DNA of 64,000 bases from DASREM01 sp035652095. Lineage in GTDB: Bacteria; Acidobacteriota; Terriglobia; Terriglobales; Acidobacteriaceae. The notes beneath the pieces were generated by a model. That model had not been told where the DNA came from. It ran no database searches and saw only the letters and a program-made list of their open reading frames with translations. The DNA is taken from NCBI GenBank assembly GCA_035652095.1, contig DASREM010000011.1, positions 62,001 to 126,000 on the forward strand, in the 5' to 3' direction. This document shows, piece after piece, positions 46,693 to 55,850 of this stretch. The position numbers and the translations under genes are program-made. Each line of letters starts with the position of its first letter. The first letter of the stretch is position 1.

Positions 46693-48471
46693 CTACGACG
46701 GCGAGACGACCACTCCTTCTGCCTTCTCATAGAGTTCCTCAATCTGGCTCTGGTAACGTTCCGTCACAACCCGACGTCGCAGCTTCATGCTCGCCGTTAG
46801 AGTCCCGCTCTCGACAGAAAATTCGTCAGCGACCAGCAACACTTTTTTGAGCTTCTCGAATCGTGCCAGTCCCTGGTTCAGGTCAGAGACGATACCCTCA
46901 TAGAGAGCACGCACGCGTGAGTCGGCGATCAATTCTTCCCGCGAGCTAAACGCCACGTTGTTGGCGCGCGCCCAGTCTTCGAGCAATGGAAAATACGGAC
47001 AGATCAGCACTGCGGGAAATTTCTGCTTCTCCCCAAGCACCACTGCCTCGGCGATCAGGGCGTTGTGCTTGAGTGAATTCTCAATCGGCTGTGGGGCAAT
47101 GAACTTCCCGCCCGAGGTCTTGATCAGGTCCTTTTTGCGATCGGTGATGGCCAGAAATCCATCCTCGTCTATCTTGCCTATATCTCCGGTTTTGAACCAT
47201 CCCTCAACGAAAGCATTCTGGGTTTCGTCCGGACGGTTCCAATATCCCTTGAATACCGAGGGTCCGCGTACCAGGATTTCCCCGTCGTCCGCAATTCGGA
47301 CCTCGACATTGGGCAACGGCTTCCCTACAGTTCCGATCTTGTGGGCCTTGGGCGTATTCACCGCAATCACGGGCGACGTCTCGGTCAACCCATACCCCTC
47401 ATGGATACGAATACCAATGTCTGCATACCAATCTGCCAGCTCTCGTCCCAGGGGCGCACCGCCGGAAATGAACAATTGGACCTTGCCCCCGAAACCCTGC
47501 CGCACCTTGGAATACAGCAACCGGTTTGCAATTCTCCAGCTTACCGCCGTGGGGATCACACCCGCCAGAATCTCGGCCTGATGCTTGCGCCCGGTAGCAA
47601 GCGCCCAGCGGTAAATATGTTTCTTGGGAAATGAATTTGCCTGCAGGTCCACTTTGGTATGAACTTTCTGGTAAACCCGCGGAACACCTACGAAAATCGT
47701 GGGACGCACTTCCAGAAGCGCCGCGGGAAGGTGCTCGACCGATCCCACATAGGCAAGCGTGATGCCGTGGAAAAGCATTCCCATGTCCACGTGGCGGGCG
47801 GTCACATGCGAAAGCGGTAAAAAAGAAAGGCTTATTTCTCCCTCGTGCACGCCGAAATCAACCAGGGAACAACTGATATTGGAAGCCATATTTCCATGAG
47901 TCAGCATGGCTCCTTTGGGCGTGCCGGTTGTCCCGGACGTATAGATAATAGTCGCGAGCTCGTCAGGACCCACGCTGCCGGCGTTGGTTTCGATTTCCGC
48001 ATCGCCGTTTTCGGGCCCATCCTGCATCAGGCGATACATGTGATGAGCATGTGCGGTCTCGACCCTATCCATCACAACCACGTGCTCGAGCGCAGTCTGG
48101 TCGCGAATCGCCTGGACCTTTTGCAACTGATGTTCGGTTGAGACAAACACCGCCTTGCAACCTGCATCTCGCAGCAGGTAGGCGGTCTGCAGATCGGTCA
48201 ACGTCGCATAGACAGGAACCGTGACTGCCCCTGAAAGCAAACAGGCAAAATCGGCGATGGTCCATTCCGGCCGGTTTTCACTCAGTATGGCGACTCGATC
48301 GCCTCGTCTGATGTTCCAACTCCGCAACGCCCTGGCTACGCCCAGCACCTGCCGCCTATATTCGCCGGCAGAGACCGGGACCCATCCCATGCTCTGGCGA
48401 GACAGAATTACCCGAGGCTGATTTCGAGAGACGATCGCGAAGAAGATGTCGTTCAGGGTACGCGGGGTCAT
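46693..48471 (-). CDS. Long-chain fatty-acid-CoA ligase
   Basis: AMP-forming acyl-CoA synthetase, about 592 residues. Core motifs: TIIYTSGTTGTPKGAMLTH (P-loop), HEGYGLTETSPV, WFKTGDIGKIDEDGFLAITDRKKDLIKTSGGKF (joined motifs; the last is the hinge and Lys region). It is of the FACL/FadD15 type and lacks a membrane segment. The start MTPRTLNDIFFAI matches the family; a GTG at 48525 is possible. It converges on the symporter and is divergent from the peroxiredoxin gene. It should activate exogenous or turnover fatty acids. Confidence 0.93.
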   Translation of the reverse strand: MTPRTLNDIFFAIVSRNQPRVILSRQSMGWVPVSAGEYRRQVLGVARALRSWNIRRGDRVAILSENRPEWTIADFACLLSGAVTVPVYATLTDLQTAYLLRDAGCKAVFVSTEHQLQKVQAIRDQTALEHVVVMDRVETAHAHHMYRLMQDGPENGDAEIETNAGSVGPDELATIIYTSGTTGTPKGAMLTHGNMASNISCSLVDFGVHEGEISLSFLPLSHVTARHVDMGMLFHGITLAYVGSVEHLPAALLEVRPTIFVGVPRVYQKVHTKVDLQANSFPKKHIYRWALATGRKHQAEILAGVIPTAVSWRIANRLLYSKVRQGFGGKVQLFISGGAPLGRELADWYADIGIRIHEGYGLTETSPVIAVNTPKAHKIGTVGKPLPNVEVRIADDGEILVRGPSVFKGYWNRPDETQNAFVEGWFKTGDIGKIDEDGFLAITDRKKDLIKTSGGKFIAPQPIENSLKHNALIAEAVVLGEKQKFPAVLICPYFPLLEDWARANNVAFSSREELIADSRVRALYEGIVSDLNQGLARFEKLKKVLLVADEFSVESGTLTASMKLRRRVVTERYQSQIEELYEKAEGVVVSPS

Positions 48472-48551
48472 CGTAGAGAAACCAGGGACGGGTTCCTCTA
48501 CTCTGAATTTAGATCGTTTCCGCACACATATGCAAGGACATGCGGCCAGGT

Positions 48552-48580
48552 TTGCCTTCCCGCCCGTTGTCGAAGAGAAT
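48552..48580 (+). promoter_or_regulatory. Possible promoter of the peroxiredoxin gene
   Basis: TTGCCT (48552-48557), 17-bp spacer, GAGAAT (48575-48580); each hexamer matches 4/6 of the consensus. GGGAG (48601-48605) lies eight bases before the ATG. By-eye assignment only. Confidence 0.3.
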
Positions 48581-48613
48581 AGTTCGAGGTCTTAAGGAAA
48601 GGGAGTAGAACCG

Positions 48614-49165
48614 ATGCGAAAACTTGGATTGAGCCTGCTCGCTGCCGGGATGGTCCTGGCCACGCAGATTTCTGTCGCCCAGGGCGCGAAGGCTCCCCCG
48701 TCGTTGAAGGTCGGGGACACGGCTCCGGAGTTCAAACTGCAGTATTTCGACGGCAACGACCTGAAAAACGTCAGCCTCAGCGACTACCGCGGAAAGAAAA
48801 ACGTGGTTTTGGCGTTCTACGTCTTTGCCTTCACCGGCGGTTGAACCGAGCAAATGAAAAACTTCCAGCAGAACTTGAAAAAGCTGGAAGCTTCCGACAC
48901 CCAGGTCCTGGGTGTGAGCATGGACAGCCCGTTCGCGAACAAAGCCTTTGCCGATTCCATCGGCGTCACTTTCCCCCTTCTAAGCGACTGGGGAGGAGAC
49001 ACAACGCGTCAATATGGCGTGTACGTAGATAAATACAAAGCTGCGCGTCGAGTGAATTTTCTGATCGGCAAAGACGGAAAAATCCTCGAGGAACAAATCG
49101 ACAAAGAAGCCATTGACCCGACAAAGCTCGTAGCCGTGTGCGAACGACACAAGATGAAGGAATGA
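48614..49165 (+). CDS. Exported peroxiredoxin, candidate selenoprotein (in-frame TGA at the peroxidatic Cys)
   Basis: One continuous AhpC/TSA-family frame of 183 residues, interrupted only by a TGA at 48842-48844. A signal peptide (LSLLAAGMVLATQISVAQG) is followed by VGDTAPEFKLQYFDG, then AFYVFAFTGG-[TGA]-TEQM. In peroxiredoxins this site is FxPxAFTxxCTxQ, so the TGA stands exactly where the peroxidatic Cys should be. Downstream the fold continues intact: VLGVSMDSPFANKAFAD, FPLLSDWGG, YGVYV, and the catalytic-Arg strand RRVNFLIGKDGKI, ending VAVCERHKMKE. A perfect hairpin 17 nt after TGA fits bacterial SECIS rules. The best reading is selenocysteine insertion; a nonsense mutation is the alternative. 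The ATG at 48854 is internal. Confidence 0.85.
48862..48890 (+). promoter_or_regulatory. SECIS-like hairpin for selenocysteine insertion
   Basis: Perfect 8-bp stem CTTCCAGC (48862-48869) / GCTGGAAG (48883-48890) with a 13-nt loop AGAACTTGAAAAA. The apical loop begins 25 nt after the TGA (48842-48844), and one of its first two bases is G. Both meet the published bacterial SECIS search criteria as I recall them (loop 16-37 nt from UGA, G in the first two loop bases). The element lies within coding sequence, as in bacteria. Confidence 0.7.
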
Positions 49166-49318
49166 AATAACGAAGATTCGTGACGACGAAGGCCGTGATG
49201 CCCAATACTACCGGTTGAAGGAACCGTACCAAGAGAAGCGAAGAGCGCTGACGGCCAGAGTTCGATACCTCAACGTTTGCGGGAGAGAGTTTAGTTATCA
49301 CTGCGCGCTGTGACAAGT

Positions 49319-49347
49319 TTGACGCTGAAGGGTGAGGTTGTTATGAT
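49319..49347 (+). promoter_or_regulatory. Sigma-70-type promoter of tRNA-fMet
   Basis: TTGACG (49319-49324), exact 17-bp spacer, TATGAT (49342-49347), with the tRNA 5' end six bases downstream. Matches the consensus at 5/6 and 5/6 positions. Confidence 0.7.
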
Positions 49348-49352
49348 GACTT

Positions 49353-50620
<1,268 letters not shown>

Positions 50621-50780
50621 CGAGTTCTCCTCTCTGCGGAGCGCCGTCGTTCGCCGCAAGGAACATAGCACAGCGGTCAAGATGTGGTTGCTGACCCATT
50701 GACATTTACTTGTTTCCTCGAGCAGATCCCTCTTGTGCCACCTCCTTTCCGCTTTCCTGACAGCAATCGTCAGCTGAGTA

Positions 50781-50811
50781 CGACGACTGTGGGGTGCCGA
50801 CGTAGTCGTCG
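50781..50811. repeat. Inverted repeat (hairpin)
   Basis: CGACGACT (50781-50788) and AGTCGTCG (50804-50811), 15-base loop, just beyond the 3' end of the Rep-like gene. It could be a terminator-like hairpin without a T-run or a relic replication-origin hairpin. Confidence 0.4.
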
Positions 50812-50825
50812 GCGCCTCCTGCAGG

Positions 50826-51221
50826 TCAAAAGCTCATCCTGTTCTCGTAGAAACAAATCCAGATTCTTAAAGTCCCAATCGCCATTCCGCGCTGGTTGAT
50901 GAACTTCAAGCAGTAGGCGAGCGCATTGCCCGAGGGATCATATCTGCGGACGTCTGCGCCGGCACCCCTCGAGCGGCGTCCGGCGAGAGCGTACCAGTGT
51001 TCCTTGATGTGTCCTGAGTCCAACGAGATGATAGCTGCGAGGAGGACATGGTAGTGGCGTGGGGCTCCCGGTTTGCTGCAACCTGAAAAGCGCTTCTCAT
51101 TTCCTCGAACGTATGCGACAGGTGAATGCAGTGATTTTTCTAACTGGTTCATGAAACCCTTGAAGACTGAGACTGCGTGGCCGTCTGAAACGGGCCAAGC
51201 AAAAGTGAATGTGCAGAACAA
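50826..51221 (-). pseudogene. Rep-like (HUH-type) replication protein remnant
   Basis: Starts FCTFTFAWPVSDGHAV, contains PRHYHVLLAA (H-x-H, HUH-like metal motif) and DPSGNALAYCLKFINQR (possible catalytic Tyr). This fits the replication-initiator-like proteins found in acidobacterial mobile elements; I rely on the motif pattern, not on a search. After KFINQR the frame turns into non-homologous sequence, while the +1 frame continues as GDWDFKNLDLFLREQDELL, which reads as the genuine C-terminus. A single-base frameshift near 50890 is therefore likely. The N-terminus may also be missing, since the protein begins inside the first beta strand. Confidence 0.5.
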
Positions 51222-51418
51222 CTGCTAGGGAACTCTGGAGAGCCACTCCCGGTACGCATTCAGATCACGTCCTGCGCTCGGCGGTACGGTTTGGGGAGAC
51301 ACCCCTGTCATATCCAAATCCTCAACTCGGGTAGGTCTGAACAGGGCTCCGGGTATTCCACCGAAACCAGATTGAAATCACAGATTCCTGGCTCGCTCTT
51401 CAAAGTGCCTCGAGGAGA

Positions 51419-51688
51419 GTGAATGAATGGTTAAAGGGCGTCAAACTCAGGCTCCAAACTGATCGAGACTGCGACCTTCTTCTCACTGCCCATCACCAAA
51501 CGCTCAGAGAAGCATTAGCGATCTCGATCACAGCGGAGAGCATGAAACGTGCGAAAACGTGTTCAGGTTGTGGGAGATGGTTTATGCCGGAACGATCTGA
51601 ACAGATTTATTGCGATCCCAAATGTCGCAACCGATTCAATGTCCGGAAGTCTCGGAGACCACGTTCCAGTCGAGACTTCGATCGTTAA
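51419..51688 (+). CDS. Small zinc-finger protein (CGNR-like C-terminus), possibly truncated
   Basis: 89 codons from GTG, with AGGAG immediately upstream. The C-terminal half has CSGCGRWFMPERSEQIYC followed by CRNRFNVRKSRR, a four-cysteine zinc knuckle close to the CGNR finger of ABATE-type regulators. Full-length relatives carry about 100 more N-terminal residues, so this is likely a truncated copy in the decaying element. Whether it is expressed is unknown. Confidence 0.5.
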   Translation: MNEWLKGVKLRLQTDRDCDLLLTAHHQTLREALAISITAESMKRAKTCSGCGRWFMPERSEQIYCDPKCRNRFNVRKSRRPRSSRDFDR

Positions 51689-51755
51689 GCGCGCCGCGCC
51701 GGTGCGGCAAACACCGGCACGGCGCTAACCAAAGGCGCCTACAAAGGAGGCATCA

Positions 51756-52400
51756 GTGGCTATCAAGAAACGTACCATTCGTGCTTTGTCCGCTCAAGCC
51801 CGTCCCCTGGATCAGATTTCTCGTGTCGCTCTCTACGCGCGCGTTTCCACCGTCCATGATCAGAACCCAGCGATGCACTTGGAAGAACTGCGGGACTATG
51901 CCGATCGACGCGGTTGGCGGATCATGGAGGAATACGTCGACAAAGGCGTGTCCGGTGCGAAGGCTTCTCGCCCGGCACTCAATCGACTCACAGCAGACGC
52001 ATGTCGGCGACGATTCGATGCTGTCCTGGTTGCCGCTCTCTTCGGCATCTGGTCAATGCGTTAGCAGAATTTGAGGCGCTCGGGATCGCGTTCATCAGCC
52101 TGCGCGACAACCTTGATCTCAGCACTCCGGCAGGCCGTCTGCTGAGCCAGATTCTGGGCGCAATGGCCGAATTTGAGCTTTGCCTTGTCCGGGAGAGAGT
52201 TCGAGCGGGCCTGCGGAGTGCTCGCGCCAGAGGCAAGCGCCTGGGTCGCCCGAGGCAGTTCGTTAGTGAAGTTCGCATTCAGGAACTTCGTCAAGCCGGT
52301 CTGTCCTGGCGCGCCATAGCCCGAGAGCTAGGAGTTGGCACCGGCACGGTATATCGCGCCGCGCAAAGCTGCCCCAAAAATGATCCCGGAGGCATTCTGA
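51756..52400 (+). pseudogene. Serine recombinase (resolvase/invertase family), broken by a deletion
   Basis: The first part reads SRVALYARVSTVHDQN (catalytic Ser) to RRRFDAVLV, ending at a stop at 52064 in frame 1. The second part, in another frame from 52034, reads RSLRHLVNALAEFEALGIAF...TPAGRLLSQILGAMAEFE...RGKRLGRPRQ and a helix-turn-helix LSWRAIARELGVGTGTVYRA. Between V and RSL the conserved W-x-x-D-R-F-G-type segment (about seven codons, with catalytic residues) is missing and the frame is lost, so a short deletion near 52031-52034 inactivated it. RBS AAAGGAGG precedes the ATG. Confidence 0.8.
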
Positions 52401-52529
52401 CATTGGACTGCTCCGCAATAGCCGCGCGTCTTGGTCACGGGCCGACGCCAGGTTCAGAAATCACATCGTTTAACGGGTTATTTAAGTGCACGACACAGGA
52501 TCTGCCTTCGCTCCGCTCAGGCCTGTCTC

Positions 52530-52723
52530 TCGACTATCTAACTACATTGCCAAGAAGGAGTTCTCCTTCGCCAAGGATGACGAAATCGAGGTCTTAGGCT
52601 CGAGTCACCATTGACGGAAGGCAAAACTGCTGGCGCGTGAAATCACGAAACCGGGGAAAGACTCTTGTTTTGCGGAATGCTCAAGGCATTCTAGAGCGGG
52701 CCCGAGGTCGCAGCCAGAATTAG
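52530..52723 (+). pseudogene. Decayed copy of the neighbouring exported OB-fold-like gene
   Basis: Reads YIAKKEFSFAKDDEIEVLGS, then after a frame change GKTLVLRNAQGI and a GRSQN-like end with TAG at 52721-52723. This parallels YIQKQQFSFAKGDQIEVTGS...GKTLVLRDASGV...SGQN of the gene at 52912-53341. Only the 3' half is recognisable, with at least two frameshifts/stops. Confidence 0.7.
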
Positions 52724-52777
52724 AGACGCGCAGTGCGCAAAAAACACCAAAAAATGACGAGCGCAACAGGAGAAGAC

Positions 52778-52812
52778 TGGCTGGGACGACAGGAATCGAG
52801 CCCGCGGCCGGC
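52778..52812 (-). other. tRNA 3'-end-like fragment (tRNA-Gln type)
   Basis: The minus strand reads a T-arm-like GCGGGCTCGATTCCTGT followed by CGTCCCAGCCA, as in the 3' end of a tRNA-Gln. The rest of a tRNA (acceptor 5' strand, anticodon arm) is not found. On the plus strand the same bases encode DWLGRQESSPRP, resembling the tail of another tRNA-targeting integrase. It may be a relic attachment site. Confidence 0.35.
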
Positions 52813-52911
52813 GAATCGACATTAGACTGAGTCGATATTCGACTTAGACGATGGATGCCATTGATTTCGTCGAATCCTCTGATCCATCAGACCCAGGAAG
52901 GGGCATTCGCA

Positions 52912-53341
52912 ATGTCTAGGAAATTGATATGTGCAGTGGTAGCTGCGTGGCTCATCGTTGGGCTGACCTCGGCCGCGCTCTCGCAAATGGGGTCTTGAAG
53001 GATCGCGTAACTACAATCCAAAGACCGAGGTAACGCTCACTTTAACGGTCGATTCCGTCAGCCAGACTCAAGGCAAGCATGGCTGGAACGGAACTCACCT
53101 CATGGCGAAATCCGATGGCAGAATACTCGAGGTGCATGTGGGACCGTCTGACTATATTCAGAAACAACAATTCTCATTCGCGAAGGGAGATCAGATCGAA
53201 GTCACAGGTTCAAAGGTCCAAATGCAGGGTACCGCTGTTCTGTTGGCACGCGAGATCAAGGAAGGGGGAAAGACATTGGTTCTGCGTGATGCGAGTGGCG
53301 TCCCGAAGTGGGCCGGAGGCGCGCGCAGCGGGCAAAACTGA
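52912..53341 (+). pseudogene. Small exported OB-fold-like protein, frameshifted
   Basis: The ATG at 52912 (RBS GGAAGGGG) opens a signal peptide (LICAVVAAWLIVGLTSAALSQ), but the frame ends at TGA 52996-52998. The mature part continues in the next frame from 52988 as WGLEGSRNYNPKTEVTLTLTVDSVSQTQGKHGWNG, then KSDGRILEVHVGPSDYI and FSFAKGDQIEVTGSKV to a stop at 53339-53341. A one-base change near 52987 separates the two. The mature segment resembles small periplasmic OB-fold (YgiW/BOF-like) proteins of acidobacteria with no known role. The ATG at 53102 could restart translation but would lose the signal peptide. Confidence 0.65.
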
Positions 53342-53399
53342 AAGGCGGTGTCTCGCGATCTGCGGATCGATTGCAAATGACTGTGTTCAGCCAGCAAAT

Positions 53400-54032
53400 T
53401 CATATCGTGGAAGGCGGCGAATGGTTGCTGTTTGGAATAAGGCGCTTGTAATCGCTTAGCAGCCTTCTCAAAGATCTCTCCGGTTGTTTTCGTTCAGGTG
53501 TCTCCGTTGGGAAGGCACAGCATTGCTGAACCGTGGCTTCAAGACTCGCCAGGAACGCTTTGCACGGTTCGCATCCCGTGAAGTGCTTCTCTAATTCGGA
53601 ACACAGAGAATCGTCGAGCTGTTCATCAAGGTAATTAGAAAGTTCCGCGAACAACGCTTTACAGCCAAGTGGCTGGTGCGATTGGACCGACGGATGCCGC
53701 GAGAGGATTTTCTTGGCAGCCTTCCCTTCCGCCTGTGTCCGCATTTTCATTATTTCCTTGCGGACAAATAGCCGCGCCCGGTGCAAACGAACCCGAACTG
53801 TATACAGCCACACTACCAGTGCCTTCGGGCTATCGAACTTCGGCAAGTAGGGCAACGATCGAACCAACACTTCCTGCATTGTGTCTTCAGCATCTTCGCG
53901 TTGCCCGCAGACCCGCATGCTGAAAGAAAACACCGTGTTTTGTAGTAGAGAAAGAGCTTCTTCCAAGGCCTCACCATCGCCCCGCCCCAGAAGACTGATC
54001 GCACGTTCCAGGTCAGAACGCATCCCGCTCAC
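53400..54032 (-). CDS. Sigma-70 region-2 protein fused to an anti-sigma-type zinc finger
   Basis: 210 residues. The N-terminal half is sigma region 2 (FSFSMRVCGQREDAEDTMQEVLVRSLPYL..., with WLYTVRVRLHRARLFVRK as region 2.4-like). Instead of region 4, the C-terminal half has a zf-HC2 motif as found in anti-sigma factors: YLDEQLDDSLCSELEKHFTGCEPC (H-x3-C-x2-C) at about 120-160. Region 4, needed for -35 recognition, is absent. It may act as a redox- or metal-responsive sigma-like regulator or as a decoy. It lies downstream of modC on the same strand and converges on the OB-fold pseudogene. Confidence 0.75.
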   Translation of the reverse strand: MSGMRSDLERAISLLGRGDGEALEEALSLLQNTVFSFSMRVCGQREDAEDTMQEVLVRSLPYLPKFDSPKALVVWLYTVRVRLHRARLFVRKEIMKMRTQAEGKAAKKILSRHPSVQSHQPLGCKALFAELSNYLDEQLDDSLCSELEKHFTGCEPCKAFLASLEATVQQCCAFPTETPERKQPERSLRRLLSDYKRLIPNSNHSPPSTI

Positions 54033-54242
54033 TGTATCATTTCTGGTCAGACGGGCTATTCGCCTCTAGGGCGTGTTGGCGCGCCTTCTCCGGTCCAAAG
54101 CGCAAAATTGTCCGTCGTTACTCTCAGGCGAAATCTCATCATGCGGAAGTTCGAGTCGAATTGCCACAGAACGCAATCCTCCCTCGCCTGGCGTTGTTAC
54201 AGGGCATTCCCTTCCGTATGTGAACTGGCAATGAACTCGCGA

Positions 54243-55850
54243 CTAAAAACCCAACATTGTGAGCCGATCCTGCACCAGCTGTTCCATTCGCTTGCTGAGC
54301 TGTTCAAGGCCGCTCCCACTGTCGGGCAACTCTAAATCCTCTTCAGGACAGAGGCGAAACGTCTTGCCGACGGCGTAAGGATGTTGGCGCACTAAGTCCT
54401 CGCACTGCCTCTCTGTCATGCAGAAGATCATGGTGGAGCTCATCACCAACTCGGGAGTTACCGCACGAGCTTTGTGTTCAAGATCGTCCATGCCGCTTTT
54501 TCTTAACGCATCCGCTGCTTCCTCGTTGAGTGGTATGCCCGGAGTGGCATGAAGCCCAGCGCTTATAGCCCTGACCGGAGAGCTGGCGAGCGCTTGGTGG
54601 GGCATTCGCAGCCGTTCGGCAATTCCTGCGTTGAAGATGATTTCAGCCATGACTGAGAGGCTTGTGTTCGAGGCGCCCACGAACAGGACCAGCCGCTGCA
54701 AGGGCCGCAGCCGTTTCAGTCTTATAGAATGTATGGCGGATGGAGGTATCAACAACCAGACCGGGCCTCGCCTGGGAACTGAACCGTAGCAGTCAAGTTG
54801 CAGCGCGCGATCTCCAAGTGCCAACACGGTGAGAGTCTCTCTGCTGCCTTCAATGGCAGATGCCCCGGAGATCATCCCGCGAACGGCCTTGGCGTTGTTG
54901 ATCAATACGGGCTCATTCTGGGAAAGCAAAATCCCCCCAGAATCCAGCGCAATTTCCACCTCGGCACCCGAGGGAAGGGGGGGAAATGGCACGTTTACGT
55001 CAAACCCGTGCGCAATCCGACAGGTAATGAGATTCGCTTCAGGTTGGACATCCACTACGGTTGCATCAAACACGTTTCTCTGCTGCGGGTCATGCTCAAC
55101 ATTCGGATGGGCCCTTTCGGGTTCGACGACATCGAGTCCGTCCGACATCTGACCATTAGGATCGAAGACAATAATCTGTTCTCCGAGCGCAAATAATTCA
55201 TTTTGGTCGTGCGTAACGTAGAGAATAGGAACCTCGTGTTCCTCATTCCACTTTTTCAAGTCTCCTATGATGCCGTTCTTGGTGATCACATCCAGAGATG
55301 AAAGGGGTTCGTCAAGTAGCAGCAGAGCCGGTTGCACCACCAGAGCGCGTGCGACGGCAACGCGCTGGCGCTCTCCGCCCGAAATCTCGCGAGGAAAATT
55401 CCTTCGCAAGTGTGAAATGCGGAAAGACTCCATGATCTGCTGAACCTGCTCCTGCCGTTCTCCTGAGGGTAGACGGCGCAGTCCGTAACCAATGTTTTCC
55501 TCGACTGTCAAGTGAGGAAAAAGAGCGAGGCTCTGAAAGACGAAAGCTACGTTACGTTCACATGCGGCAATGCTGATCTTTTGCTGCGAGTCAAACAACG
55601 TCTTGTCAGCCAGCCTGATCCGACCTTCGTCAGGGTCGATCAGACCGGCGATACAGCGCAGTAGCGTGCTCTTACCTGCACCTGAGGGACCTACAAAGAC
55701 AGTGAACCCTGCTTCAACTTGAAAGTTTGCCTTCAGCAGGAAGGGGCTATTACCGCGCCCCATGTACACCTTCGAGACTTCAATGTCGAGGATCGGCCGC
55801 GTCTCGCTTGCATCAGGAAGTTCATTTTGAGAGAGCAAGGGGCCTCTCAC
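54243..55850 (-). CDS. modC: ModC-type ABC ATPase fused to an inactive LMW-tyrosine-phosphatase-like domain
   Basis: 535 residues, against about 350 for ModC. An ATPase (about 20-240) has GPSGAGKST (54-62), FVFQSLALFPHLTV, ISGGERQRVAVARA, LLLLDEPLSSLD and YVTHDQNE. A TOBE-like domain follows (about 265-375). Residues about 385-535 match low-molecular-weight tyrosine phosphatase: LVLFVGASNTSLSVMAE replaces LFVCxGNxCRSxMAE, then SAGLHATPGIPLNEEA, ARAVTPELV, IFCMTERQ and LELPDSGSG in place of DPxG. The P-loop Cys is Gly and its Arg is Leu, so no phosphatase activity is expected. The start is GTG overlapping the modB stop as GTGA. Substrate could be molybdate, tungstate or vanadate. Confidence 0.88.
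   Translation of the reverse strand: MRGPLLSQNELPDASETRPILDIEVSKVYMGRGNSPFLLKANFQVEAGFTVFVGPSGAGKSTLLRCIAGLIDPDEGRIRLADKTLFDSQQKISIAACERNVAFVFQSLALFPHLTVEENIGYGLRRLPSGERQEQVQQIMESFRISHLRRNFPREISGGERQRVAVARALVVQPALLLLDEPLSSLDVITKNGIIGDLKKWNEEHEVPILYVTHDQNELFALGEQIIVFDPNGQMSDGLDVVEPERAHPNVEHDPQQRNVFDATVVDVQPEANLITCRIAHGFDVNVPFPPLPSGAEVEIALDSGGILLSQNEPVLINNAKAVRGMISGASAIEGSRETLTVLALGDRALQLDCYGSVPRRGPVWLLIPPSAIHSIRLKRLRPLQRLVLFVGASNTSLSVMAEIIFNAGIAERLRMPHQALASSPVRAISAGLHATPGIPLNEEAADALRKSGMDDLEHKARAVTPELVMSSTMIFCMTERQCEDLVRQHPYAVGKTFRLCPEEDLELPDSGSGLEQLSKRMEQLVQDRLTMLGF

Noticed and set aside
48854..49165. Separate small gene starting at the ATG 48854
   Set aside because: It is in frame with the upstream peroxiredoxin part across one TGA and lacks its own RBS; the fold is continuous over the TGA.
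52996..52998. The TGA in the exported OB-fold-like gene as a second selenocysteine codon
   Set aside because: The homologous sequence continues in a different frame, not the same one, so this is a frameshift rather than readthrough.
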